Assembly (NCBI RefSeq): GCF_007846095.1
Contig: NZ_VOEI01000003.1
Location: forward strand, 372,001 to 436,000
Source: Mucilaginibacter achroorhodeus
Lineage (GTDB): Bacteria > Bacteroidota > Bacteroidia > Sphingobacteriales > Sphingobacteriaceae
DNA: 64,000 bases
Direction: 5' to 3'
Each line of letters starts with the position of its first letter. Position 1 is the stretch's first letter. The notes under the pieces were generated by a model. The model searched no databases. It was not told where the DNA came from and saw only the letters and a list, made by a program, of their open reading frames with translations. A program made the position numbers and the translations under genes. Positions 1 to 7,420 of this stretch are shown piece by piece.

Positions 1-1154
1 TTGTAGGCACCTTCGCCGGCTTTGGTATCAGGTTTAATTACCATACCATCGTGCATGTTGGCAAGGCCATCAAATACAACCGTTTCACCGCCCTTAAGCC
101 CATCAGTTACTACAAAGTACTGGCCCGACGGAGCATCCATAGTTTTGATCTCGGTTGATTTTGCTTTGCCGCTGTTATCCACTACGTAAACAAATCGTTT
201 GCCTTGCAATTCATAAGTTGATTTTTGCGGAACCAGTAAGCCGCCTTTAATTGGCTGCGGTATGCGCACAACCGCGCTACCACCACTGCGGATAAGCCTT
301 ACAGGATTATCAAACGTAGCCCGTAGCTGCGATGAACCTGTAGCAGTATTGATCAATCCGTTGGCAGTTTCAACCTTACCTTTTTCAGGATATTCCGTAC
401 CATCTGCAAGTATCAGTGTCACCGGCGGCAATTGTTTTAGTTTAACATCGAGAGATGAACCTTTGTACTGTCTTGAAAAATCAAGCAATTGTTTTTCATT
501 AAGCGCGAAATAAGCATATATCTTACCGATATTTGATACGGTGGTGAGTGGTTCAGCCGTGTTGCTATTGATCAGGCTTCCTAATTTGTAGGGTATTGCG
601 CCAACCACGCCATTTACAGGGCTTGTAACCTGTGTGTAAGATATATTGGTTTTTGCATTAGCCAACGTTGCCCTGGCCTGTTTCAGCGCTGCTCTGCGCG
701 ACTGCAGTGTTAGCTCTGCTGATTCCAATTCGAACTTGCTGATGATGTCTTTTTCTACCAGCGGGCGGGTTTTGTTAACCTGTAACTGTGCAGCATTAAC
801 ATCTGCCTCTGCGCTGCTGATTGCTGCCGCCGCTGTGTTAACCTCCTGCGCGTACTGCGGTGCGTTTATAGTAAATAACAGCTGACCTTTTTTAACTACG
901 CTACCTTCGTCAATGTAAATCTTTTCGATATACCCGTCGATCTTCGGACGGATCTCGATATTCTGCTGCCCTTGCAGCGTTGCGGGATAATCGGTGTTAA
1001 TGGTAGCATCTTTTTGTTCTACTTTAAATACAGGGAAACTTTGAGGTGGCTGCGCGCCCGCGCCGGGCTGCCCCTGCTGCTGGTTGCCGCCACAAGCAGC
1101 TAATAGCAGCACTGCCGAACTTATGCCGGCAAGTATTGAAGCTTTTGCTTTCAT
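1..1154 (-). CDS. RND efflux periplasmic adaptor (HlyD/AcrA family) lipoprotein, 3' end cut by window edge
   Basis: Membrane-fusion subunit of a tripartite RND efflux pump, linking the inner-membrane pump to an outer-membrane channel. The gene starts at the ATG at 1152-1154 and runs off the left edge, so its C-terminal end is missing. The N-terminus is a lipoprotein signal with lipobox LAAC (Cys about 21), then a Gly/Gln/Pro-rich linker. A biotinyl-lipoyl-like half follows (IEIRPKIDGYIEKI and later SYTQVTSPVNGVVG), split by an alpha-helical hairpin rich in Ala/Glu/Gln, then the beta-barrel region. A TetR-type gene lies 67 bp upstream on the same strand, the usual acrR-acrA layout. The pump gene itself should lie beyond position 1. 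Substrate cannot be told; the hydrophobic-drug (AcrAB) type is more likely than the metal type. Confidence 0.93.
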   Translation of the reverse strand, partial: MKAKASILAGISSAVLLLAACGGNQQQGQPGAGAQPPQSFPVFKVEQKDATINTDYPATLQGQQNIEIRPKIDGYIEKIYIDEGSVVKKGQLLFTINAPQYAQEVNTAAAAISSAEADVNAAQLQVNKTRPLVEKDIISKFELESAELTLQSRRAALKQARATLANAKTNISYTQVTSPVNGVVGAIPYKLGSLINSNTAEPLTTVSNIGKIYAYFALNEKQLLDFSRQYKGSSLDVKLKQLPPVTLILADGTEYPEKGKVETANGLINTATGSSQLRATFDNPVRLIRSGGSAVVRIPQPIKGGLLVPQKSTYELQGKRFVYVVDNSGKAKSTEIKTMDAPSGQYFVVTDGLKGGETVVFDGLANMHDGMVIKPDTKAGEGAY

Positions 1155-1221
1155 GGTGATGTTGGATGTATGTGAGTGCATGTTTGTGAGTAATCTGTTT
1201 GATTGTTTAGATTTTATTTTG

Positions 1222-1815
1222 TTACTGCTTGCCAAAAAGCATTTTGCAGGTAATGTCTTTACGCTCCAGCATAAGCTTGGTAAATTGTTCATTGGTGAGC
1301 TTATAAAGCTGCTTATACAGGGGCCTCATAATAAGTGGATAGATCATCAGCGAGAACATGTTCATTGCAAAATGAATAGGATCCATTTTTGGTAAGCGAC
1401 CTTCATCTATCTCTTTCTGAATCTGCGCTGAAAAATTTTCAACTTTCAGATTCATATCCGGTTTGTTATGCAGATTGCTGTTGGTGTTCATTTCAGTTAT
1501 CAAAAAAGTTTCCTGGTAGGGATACTCCATAGAATCTGCCATAAAAACATCAATAAAACTTTCTATTTTCTCTCTAAAAGGAATATCGCTTTCCATTATT
1601 TGCGACAAGCGATTATCCATATCGTCCATACCCTCTTCGTACACTTGCCTTATTAATTCGTCTCGTGACCGGAAATAATAATTGACCAATGTTCTGTTAA
1701 CACCAGCAGCATCAGCTATGTCTTGAGTAGTAGCATGCAAACGGCCTTCTTTAAAGAAAACCTGTTTCGCAGTGTCTTTTATGAGTTGTTCAGTACCTGT
1801 ATCTCGCGTTGTCAT
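1222..1815 (-). CDS. TetR/AcrR family transcriptional regulator
   Basis: A 197-residue one-component repressor. The N-terminal helix-turn-helix is clear (residues about 10-55, with TTQDIADAAGVNRTLVNYYF as the recognition region), followed by an all-helical ligand-binding domain with no recognisable ligand motif. It lies directly upstream of the efflux adaptor gene on the same strand, so it most likely represses that pump and itself. A nested palindrome touching its own start codon (1815-1851) is the likely operator. The start is the ATG at 1813-1815. Confidence 0.93.
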   Translation of the reverse strand: MTTRDTGTEQLIKDTAKQVFFKEGRLHATTQDIADAAGVNRTLVNYYFRSRDELIRQVYEEGMDDMDNRLSQIMESDIPFREKIESFIDVFMADSMEYPYQETFLITEMNTNSNLHNKPDMNLKVENFSAQIQKEIDEGRLPKMDPIHFAMNMFSLMIYPLIMRPLYKQLYKLTNEQFTKLMLERKDITCKMLFGKQ

Positions 1816-1851
1816 TGTTTGACAAAAATGTTAAACATTTAAATTAAACAA
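1815..1851. promoter_or_regulatory. Predicted TetR operator (nested palindrome)
   Basis: A perfect 15-bp palindrome AAATGTTAAACATTT (1826-1840) is centred on 1833. An outer pair TTGTTT (1815-1820) and AAACAA (1846-1851) shares exactly the same centre. Such a nested dyad is typical of TetR-dimer operators. It abuts the TetR start codon, so binding would block transcription of the regulator and the downstream efflux adaptor gene. The dyad is seen directly; its role is inferred. Confidence 0.6.
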
Positions 1852-2001
1852 AAATTTCAAACACAAAATGGCATGTTGATGACGAATTGAGCTTTGATAG
1901 GTACAATTAGAGAATTTAAAAGAAAGCGTAGTCAGTGTTGTATTTAACAAATAGTGGTATTAGTTTTAAAGCTTCAAACAAAATTGGATTTACGCAACCT
2001 G

Positions 2002-2598
2002 ATGGAGAATCAATTAAAAGTATCCGAAAGAAAAAAAAGGGGAAACAAGATTGCGTTAATCTTTGTAGCTAAACTTTTTTTAGTTTATTTCTTTTTAAGC
2101 GAGGGCAACAAATTTATGTTTAGCGCTACTTCGCCTGGCGGTCGTTTTTATCATCCATTTGTTGCGGAACATTTTAATTATATACAAGGGCTTAGAAACA
2201 TCCTCATTATACCAAGCACCTGGATCATCAACGCTTTTGGATTTATGGCATACCGCAACGCTACAGAATTAATGATTATTGATGGCCCTATCCTGATGGT
2301 AAATTACGATTGCCTCGGGCTTGGCGTAATGAGTTTCCTGATTGCTTTCTGCGTTGCATTCCCTGCAGAATGGAAAGCTAAGGTTAAGTTGTTAATATTT
2401 ACAGTGCTTACTGTTTACATACTAAACGTTTTTAGAATAAGCGGATTAGCGTTGTTACTCAAAGTTTATCCAAACCAGCAGCAGTACTTTACCTACCACC
2501 ACGAAATCTTTAATATCACCATTTACATAGTGATATTTTTGATACTATACTTTTGGATAAGAAGGCATACAATTGTACCAACTTCCGCTACAATTTAA
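2002..2598 (+). CDS. Exosortase/archaeosortase family membrane protein
   Basis: A polytopic membrane protein of 198 residues from the ATG at 2002 (a GTG at 1954 would add 16 residues that look unlike a membrane start). It carries the three invariant residues of the exosortase/archaeosortase transpeptidase family: Cys104 in NYDCLGLGVM, Arg145 in LNVFRISGLALL, and a His in YHHEIFN (166/167). Members cut a C-terminal sorting signal (PEP-CTERM-like) and attach the protein or help export it. About five or six hydrophobic segments are visible. No substrate with a C-terminal sorting signal and no exopolysaccharide genes lie next to it, so it looks like an orphan sortase. Its 3' end is only 9 bp from the convergent DUF4395 gene. 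Confidence 0.82.
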   Translation: MENQLKVSERKKRGNKIALIFVAKLFLVYFFLSEGNKFMFSATSPGGRFYHPFVAEHFNYIQGLRNILIIPSTWIINAFGFMAYRNATELMIIDGPILMVNYDCLGLGVMSFLIAFCVAFPAEWKAKVKLLIFTVLTVYILNVFRISGLALLLKVYPNQQQYFTYHHEIFNITIYIVIFLILYFWIRRHTIVPTSATI

Positions 2599-2607
2599 AT
2601 TGAGGTA

Positions 2608-3045
2608 TTACCTCGGCCTGAGTTGTTTGGTCCATGTGTAAATATAGCAGCCGGCGCAAATCCCCGCAAAAGATTCAAGACTTGCAAAAACCACCAGCAA
2701 ACCGGCGATAATTTGTGACTGTGGCTTAAACCCAAACATCAACCCCACAAACAAAAGTCCTGATATTACAGTACCCATCAAGGCTGCAAAACGCTTTGGC
2801 CCGCGGTCAACAAACCGGCTCTTGAGCTTAAGGGAAGTCGCAATGCTCCCGGCCAAAATATTAAGTGGACCGTATTTGCCATAGTTAAGGCTTCGGAGCA
2901 GAAAGTCGAGAAATAATACAGCCGCTACTACCGGGTTTGCTGTAAAAATGATTGCTATGGCAAAGGCAACGACAAAGAAAGCTACCACTCTAACCCGTGT
3001 TTCATCTATTCTCACCCCATCAATGGGGCACTCTAACTTTTGCAT
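2608..3045 (-). CDS. DUF4395 family membrane protein
   Basis: A small integral membrane protein (145 residues) matching the DUF4395 pattern: an N-terminal CPIDGVRIDE segment with Cys6, a first hydrophobic hairpin (about 20-52), a second membrane pair (about 88-125), and a C-terminal CAGC motif (Cys130 and Cys133). The CxxC plus Cys6 suggests redox or metal chemistry at the membrane, but the family has no assigned function that I can state. It starts one nucleotide after the stop codon of the Lrp-type gene, so the two are co-transcribed and probably translationally coupled. Confidence 0.75.
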   Translation of the reverse strand: MQKLECPIDGVRIDETRVRVVAFFVVAFAIAIIFTANPVVAAVLFLDFLLRSLNYGKYGPLNILAGSIATSLKLKSRFVDRGPKRFAALMGTVISGLLFVGLMFGFKPQSQIIAGLLVVFASLESFAGICAGCYIYTWTKQLRPR

Positions 3046-3046
3046 A

Positions 3047-3529
3047 TTATAAATTTATATTGTGCGTATTTTTGTTTTCGCACATTACAAATGTACTATG
3101 CGTACTGCCAATACTTTTAACAGAACCTAATTTATTAAAAACAAAATCCTGATAGTGCTTCATGTCTCGCGCATAAACCTTAAGTAGAAAATCATAATCG
3201 CCTGATATATTATAGCACTCAACTACTTCCTTAAGTTGCATAACGTCTTTCACAAAATCACTCCCTATAGCTTTGTCGTGTTGCTTTAATTTGATGTTGC
3301 AAAATATCATCAGGCCATAACTTAACTTCTCGGCATCAAGCACGGCAATATATTTTTTTATAAAACCAGACGCTTCCAATCGTTTTAAACGCTCGAAAAC
3401 CGGCGAAGGTGAAAGGTTTACTTTGGCCGCAAGGTCTTTTGTTGCTATGTTGGAGTCTTGTCCAAGGTGTTTTAACAACTGTATATCAATATCGTCTAAT
3501 AGTTCGTTTGAAGAATATTTCACGGCCAA
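3047..3529 (-). CDS. Lrp/AsnC family transcriptional regulator
   Basis: A feast/famine regulator of about 160 residues. The N-terminal winged HTH (IQLLKHLGQDSNIATKDLAA, then LSPSPVFERLKRLEASGFI) and the C-terminal RAM/AsnC ligand domain (VVECYNISGDYDFLLKVYARDM) are both intact. Members sense amino acids and act as octamers. There is no ATG near the start: translation begins at TTG 3529 or, equally well, GTG 3523, two codons later. An AT-rich inverted repeat (AAATAAT...ATTATTT, 3538-3561) just upstream could be an autoregulatory site. It is divergent from the metE riboswitch region, so a role in methionine control is possible but unproven. Confidence 0.9.
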   Translation of the reverse strand: MAVKYSSNELLDDIDIQLLKHLGQDSNIATKDLAAKVNLSPSPVFERLKRLEASGFIKKYIAVLDAEKLSYGLMIFCNIKLKQHDKAIGSDFVKDVMQLKEVVECYNISGDYDFLLKVYARDMKHYQDFVFNKLGSVKSIGSTHSTFVMCENKNTHNINL

Positions 3530-3634
3530 GGTTAGCTAAATAATTTATTTAAAGATTATTTTACTGACAAAGCTATAATTTTTATTCTTTAACACTTATT
3601 TAAATACTTTTTTCAGTAATTAAAACCTTGTATT

Positions 3635-3642
3635 TAGCTTTA
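3635..3642 (+). promoter_or_regulatory. Possible -7 element of the metE leader promoter
   Basis: TAGCTTTA matches the Bacteroidota -7 consensus TAnnTTTG at all but the last base, with a T-rich tract about 21 bp upstream as a possible -33 element. It would start the transcript about 40 bases before the riboswitch. Weak match. Confidence 0.3.
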
Positions 3643-3688
3643 CACCGTTTTGTTTAATCAATTCATAGTTCTTTATTCACCGATAATG

Positions 3689-3850
3689 GTTTCCGGCAAA
3701 CGCCGGGATTAAAAGGGAACCGTGTGTAAATCACGGGCTGTCGCGCAACTGTAAGTAACCAAAAAGTTTTTACCAATTGATGCTCACTGACTGTTATTGC
3801 TGTTGGGAAGGGCGGTAAAGATGTTACAAGCCAGGATACCTGCCTCTACC
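3689..3850 (+). promoter_or_regulatory. Cobalamin (B12) riboswitch upstream of metE
   Basis: The conserved core of the AdoCbl/B12 riboswitch is easy to read: AAAGGGAA at about 3712-3719, the TGTCGCGCAACTGTAA block at about 3739-3754, and the 3' B12 box AAGCCAGGATACCTGCC at 3828-3844. Further pairings downstream look like an expression platform: GGCAAAA (3878-3884) with TTTTGCC (3932-3938), and AGACAAATGCT (3855-3865) with AGCTTTGTCT (3967-3976). When B12 is present the switch should turn off metE, because the B12-dependent enzyme MetH can then do the job. This is a well-known pairing of switch and gene. Confidence 0.95.
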
Positions 3851-4011
3851 GGATAGACAAATGCTTTCGCGCAATAAGGCAAAAGGTCTTCGTAGAATAT
3901 TACCTCGGTAAACTCCCATTATCGATAAGTGTTTTGCCTGCCCTATCCTGCCGTTTTGCGTTGTGAAGCTTTGTCTGCAGCATTTATTTTTTCATCATTA
4001 ACTTATTGAAA

Positions 4012-6318
4012 ATGCTTACGCAAAATTTAGGCTATCCGCGTATTGGTAGTCATCGTCAACTAAAAAAAGCCTGCGAAAACTATTGGGCCGGCAAAATAAC
4101 CCTTAAGGAATTGCACCAGTTGGGGCGCAGCATCCGAGAAGAGAATCGGAACACCCAACTACAGGCAGGGATAGACCTGATACCCTGCAACGACTTTAGC
4201 TATTACGACCAGGTTTTAGATATGAGCCTTTTGCTCGGCAATATCCCCGAGCGCTATGCCCCTGTTCTCTCGCAGATAAAAGGAAACACGGAAACGGACC
4301 TGTATTTCGCCATGGCACGCGGTTATCAGCAAAACGGTCTGGATATTACCGCTATGGAAATGACCAAATGGCTTGATACAAACTACCATTACATTGTACC
4401 GGAATTTAAGTCAAAACAGAAGTTCAGCATCTTCTCTGAAAAGATATTTGGCGAGTTTGCCGAGGCCAGGCACTTGCTTGGCAACAAAGCCAAACCTGTA
4501 TTATTAGGTCCTGTAAGCTACTTATTTGTTGGTAAAGAAAAACAGGAAGGTTTCAATCGTATAGATCTGATCAAAAACCTTGTAACTGTTTACGTAGAAA
4601 TCATAAACCAACTTAAACAACAGGGTGCTACCTGGATACAATTGGACGAACCGATATTATCGCTTGATCTTTCCGCTAAAGAAAAAGATGCCTTAAACTT
4701 CGCCTACCGATACATTGCTAACCGTGTAAGCGATATAAAAATAATGGTGGCAACTTACTTTGAGGGCTTGCTGGAGAATACTCATTTGGCCGTGAACCTG
4801 CCTATTGCTGCTCTTCATATTGACCTCGTGCGTGCCCCTGAACAGCTGGAAGATGTACTTGAAGCTATCCCAGCCGGCCTTCAATTATCATTAGGTTTAG
4901 TAGATGGCCGCAATGTTTGGAAGAACGACTATGAACGCTCATTAGGCTTTATAAAAAAAGCTATTGAAAAGATAGGAGACGACAGGTTGATCATAGCCCC
5001 TTCTTGCTCTCTTTTGCACAGCCCGGTTGATCTTGAGCTGGAAACTGCCTTAGATTCAGAAGCCAAAAGCTGGATGGCCTTTGCAAAGCAAAAATTAGAT
5101 GAGGTACGTGAATTGAAACTGATAACCAAAGGTAATACTGAACTTTTAGTGGCTAATAATGAGGCCATAAAAAGCCGCCGTAACTCGAATAGGGTGAACA
5201 ACCCTAAAGTGGCAAAACGCGTTGCAGCTATAACAACCGTAGACATTGACAGAGCGAGCGACTTTGTGACCAGGCAGCACATACAACGACAACGTTTTGC
5301 TTTGCCTGCCCTACCTACAACAACAATTGGCTCATTCCCACAAACAGATGATATCAGGCAATTACGTGCCCGTTTTAAGAAAGCTGAAATAACCGAAGAT
5401 GAGTATGAACAGGCACTTAAACAAGCAACCATAGACGTGATACGCTGGCAGGAAGAAGTTGGATTAGATGTGCTGGTGCATGGCGAGTTTGAGCGTAACG
5501 ACATGGTAGAATACTTTGGTGAGCAGTTGGATGGTTTCCTGTTTACAAAAAATGGCTGGGTACAAAGCTATGGCAGCCGCTGCGTTAAGCCGCCTGTAAT
5601 TTATGGTGATGTTAGTCGCCCTGTGGATATGACCGTTAAATGGATAACATTTGCAGACCAACAAACCAAAAAACTGATGAAGGGAATGCTAACAGGGCCT
5701 GTCACAATACTTCAGTGGTCTTTCGTTAGGGATGATCAGGAACGCGAGACCACCGCTTACCAGATCGCTTTGGCTATCCACGATGAAGTTCTGGCTTTGG
5801 AGAAAGCAGGCATTGGCATTATACAAGTTGATGAAGCCGCCATACGTGAAGGTTTGCCCTTGCGCAAATCAAAGCATCGGCATTACCTGACCTGGGCAGT
5901 AAAAGCCTTTAAGATAACAGCCAGTGGTGTTAAAGATGAAACGCAGATACACACCCATATGTGCTACAGCGAGTTTAATAACATTATCGAACATATCGCC
6001 CAAATGGATGCAGATGTGATCACCATTGAAACATCGCGCTCGCAAATGGAATTACTGCAAGCCTTTGCCAGTTTTGATTATCCGAATGAGATTGGCCCCG
6101 GTATATACGATATACATTCGCCGCGCGTGCCTACTGCCGAAGAAATGGTAGCGTTGCTTACCAAAGCTGCGGAACTTTTGCCTCCGAAAAACCTTTGGGT
6201 AAACCCAGACTGTGGACTTAAAACCCGCAAATGGCCTGAAACCAAAGCCGCCATCGCAAATATGGTTGCAGCTGCTCGCGAGGCAAGGTTGAAAATAAGT
6301 ACTGAGGTCACCGCTTAA
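4012..6318 (+). CDS. metE: Cobalamin-independent methionine synthase (5-methyltetrahydropteroyltriglutamate-homocysteine methyltransferase)
   Basis: Transfers a methyl group from methyl-tetrahydrofolate to homocysteine to make methionine, in the cytoplasm and without B12. At 768 residues it is the usual full length, with an N-terminal half (starting LGYPRIGSHRQLKKACE) and a C-terminal catalytic half (starting TTTIGSFPQTDDIRQLR). The zinc ligands are visible in HTHMCYSEF and in the NPDCGLKTRKW motif near the end. The ATG at 4012 is preferred to a TTG at 4006 because it places the family's usual N-terminus first. It follows a B12 riboswitch with a long leader and ends at a strong hairpin terminator. 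Confidence 0.98.
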   Translation: MLTQNLGYPRIGSHRQLKKACENYWAGKITLKELHQLGRSIREENRNTQLQAGIDLIPCNDFSYYDQVLDMSLLLGNIPERYAPVLSQIKGNTETDLYFAMARGYQQNGLDITAMEMTKWLDTNYHYIVPEFKSKQKFSIFSEKIFGEFAEARHLLGNKAKPVLLGPVSYLFVGKEKQEGFNRIDLIKNLVTVYVEIINQLKQQGATWIQLDEPILSLDLSAKEKDALNFAYRYIANRVSDIKIMVATYFEGLLENTHLAVNLPIAALHIDLVRAPEQLEDVLEAIPAGLQLSLGLVDGRNVWKNDYERSLGFIKKAIEKIGDDRLIIAPSCSLLHSPVDLELETALDSEAKSWMAFAKQKLDEVRELKLITKGNTELLVANNEAIKSRRNSNRVNNPKVAKRVAAITTVDIDRASDFVTRQHIQRQRFALPALPTTTIGSFPQTDDIRQLRARFKKAEITEDEYEQALKQATIDVIRWQEEVGLDVLVHGEFERNDMVEYFGEQLDGFLFTKNGWVQSYGSRCVKPPVIYGDVSRPVDMTVKWITFADQQTKKLMKGMLTGPVTILQWSFVRDDQERETTAYQIALAIHDEVLALEKAGIGIIQVDEAAIREGLPLRKSKHRHYLTWAVKAFKITASGVKDETQIHTHMCYSEFNNIIEHIAQMDADVITIETSRSQMELLQAFASFDYPNEIGPGIYDIHSPRVPTAEEMVALLTKAAELLPPKNLWVNPDCGLKTRKWPETKAAIANMVAAAREARLKISTEVTA

Positions 6319-6327
6319 ATTAAAAGC

Positions 6328-6364
6328 AAATAGCTGCGTACTTAATTGTACGCAGCTATTTTTA
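6328..6364. terminator. Bidirectional intrinsic terminator between metE and the SDR gene
   Basis: A 13-14-bp stem (AAATAGCTGCGTAC with GTACGCAGCTATTT, loop TTAATT) followed by a T-run on the plus strand and matched by an A-run before it, so it can stop transcription from both convergent genes. Confidence 0.88.
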
Positions 6365-6391
6365 TTGAGCAGAAAACACACCTAAAATTTA

Positions 6392-7390
6392 TTATGGCTG
6401 GCCACCACCACCCGCTGAGCCATAAACCTGGCCAGTTGCATAGCTTGCATCGGCCGCGGCTAATTGTACATATATTGATGCAAGCTCTGCCGGTTGACCG
6501 GGCCTGCCCATTGGCGTTTGGCCGCCAAACTGTTTCAGTTTTTCCATAGTAGCACCGCCACTTACTTGCAACGGAGTCCATATCGGTCCGGGAGCAACTC
6601 CGTTTACGCGTATACCTTTTGGCGCCAACTGTTTAGCTAAAGATTTAACGTAGTTCATGGTGGCAGCTTTGGTTTGCGCATAATCATATAGATCCGGTGA
6701 TGGATCATAGGCCTGCTCTGAAGTGGTACCAATAATTGCCGAACCCGGCTTTAAATGCGGCATTGCGGCTTTAATAGTCCAGAACGGCGCATAGATATTG
6801 GTCTTCATCGTAGCATCAAAATCCTCGCTGCTAACATCAAGGATGGTTTTACGGGTTTGCTGGCGGGCTGCGTTGTTCACCAGGATATCCAATCCGCCTA
6901 ATTGTTTTACGGCTTCATCAACCATTCGTTTACAAAAATTCTCATCCCTCAGATCGCCCGGGATAGCAACAGCTTTTACACCCTCTTTTTTCATCAAGGC
7001 GATCACTTCCTGCGCATCCTGCTCTTCTGCGGGCAGATAGTTTATTGCAACATCAGCACCCTCGCGGGCATAAGCTATAGCAGCAGCACGGCCCATCCCT
7101 GAGTCACCACCGGTAATTAGCGCCCTACGACCCTTTAATCTGCCCGAACCTTTGTAGCTTGTTTCGCCATGATCAGGTCTTGGGTTCATTTTGCTCGCTA
7201 AGCCTGGCCATGGTTGGCTCTGCTCCATAAAAGGTGGTTTAGGATACTTTGTTGTGGGATCTTCAAGTGGTTTTGCTTCCATCGTATTATTTGTAGTGTT
7301 ACCTAATGCCGGGGCTGCAACAACAGCCGCCAATGTGGTTCCTAAACCGGCAACCGCTTGTCGCCGGGTCATTTTGTTTTCGTTAGACAT
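6392..7390 (-). CDS. SDR family oxidoreductase with Tat-type signal
   Basis: A short-chain dehydrogenase/reductase of 332 residues. The Rossmann motif TGGDSGMG (93-100), NNAA (172-175), catalytic Ser224 and the Tyr237-x3-Lys241 pair are all in place. It has an about 80-residue N-terminal extension starting with MTRRQAVAGLG and a hydrophobic Ala/Val stretch, which reads as a twin-arginine export signal, followed by a Pro-rich linker ending before the SDR core. Similar enzymes are annotated as glucose/general stress dehydrogenases; the true substrate is unknown. It follows the zinc alcohol dehydrogenase by 30 bp on the same strand, so the two form an operon. Confidence 0.9.
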   Translation of the reverse strand: MSNENKMTRRQAVAGLGTTLAAVVAAPALGNTTNNTMEAKPLEDPTTKYPKPPFMEQSQPWPGLASKMNPRPDHGETSYKGSGRLKGRRALITGGDSGMGRAAAIAYAREGADVAINYLPAEEQDAQEVIALMKKEGVKAVAIPGDLRDENFCKRMVDEAVKQLGGLDILVNNAARQQTRKTILDVSSEDFDATMKTNIYAPFWTIKAAMPHLKPGSAIIGTTSEQAYDPSPDLYDYAQTKAATMNYVKSLAKQLAPKGIRVNGVAPGPIWTPLQVSGGATMEKLKQFGGQTPMGRPGQPAELASIYVQLAAADASYATGQVYGSAGGGGQP

Positions 7391-7420
7391 TGTTGTATAA
7401 ATATGCTTCTTATTATTTAT

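Noticed and set aside
1..1154. Small plus-strand frames at 262-513 and 646-885
   Set aside because: They are antisense to the efflux adaptor gene, which reads open from 1154 to the window edge.
4929..5504. A 191-codon open frame on the minus strand inside metE
   Set aside because: It is fully antisense to a clear metE coding region and has low-complexity Ser/Arg-rich composition; a shadow frame.
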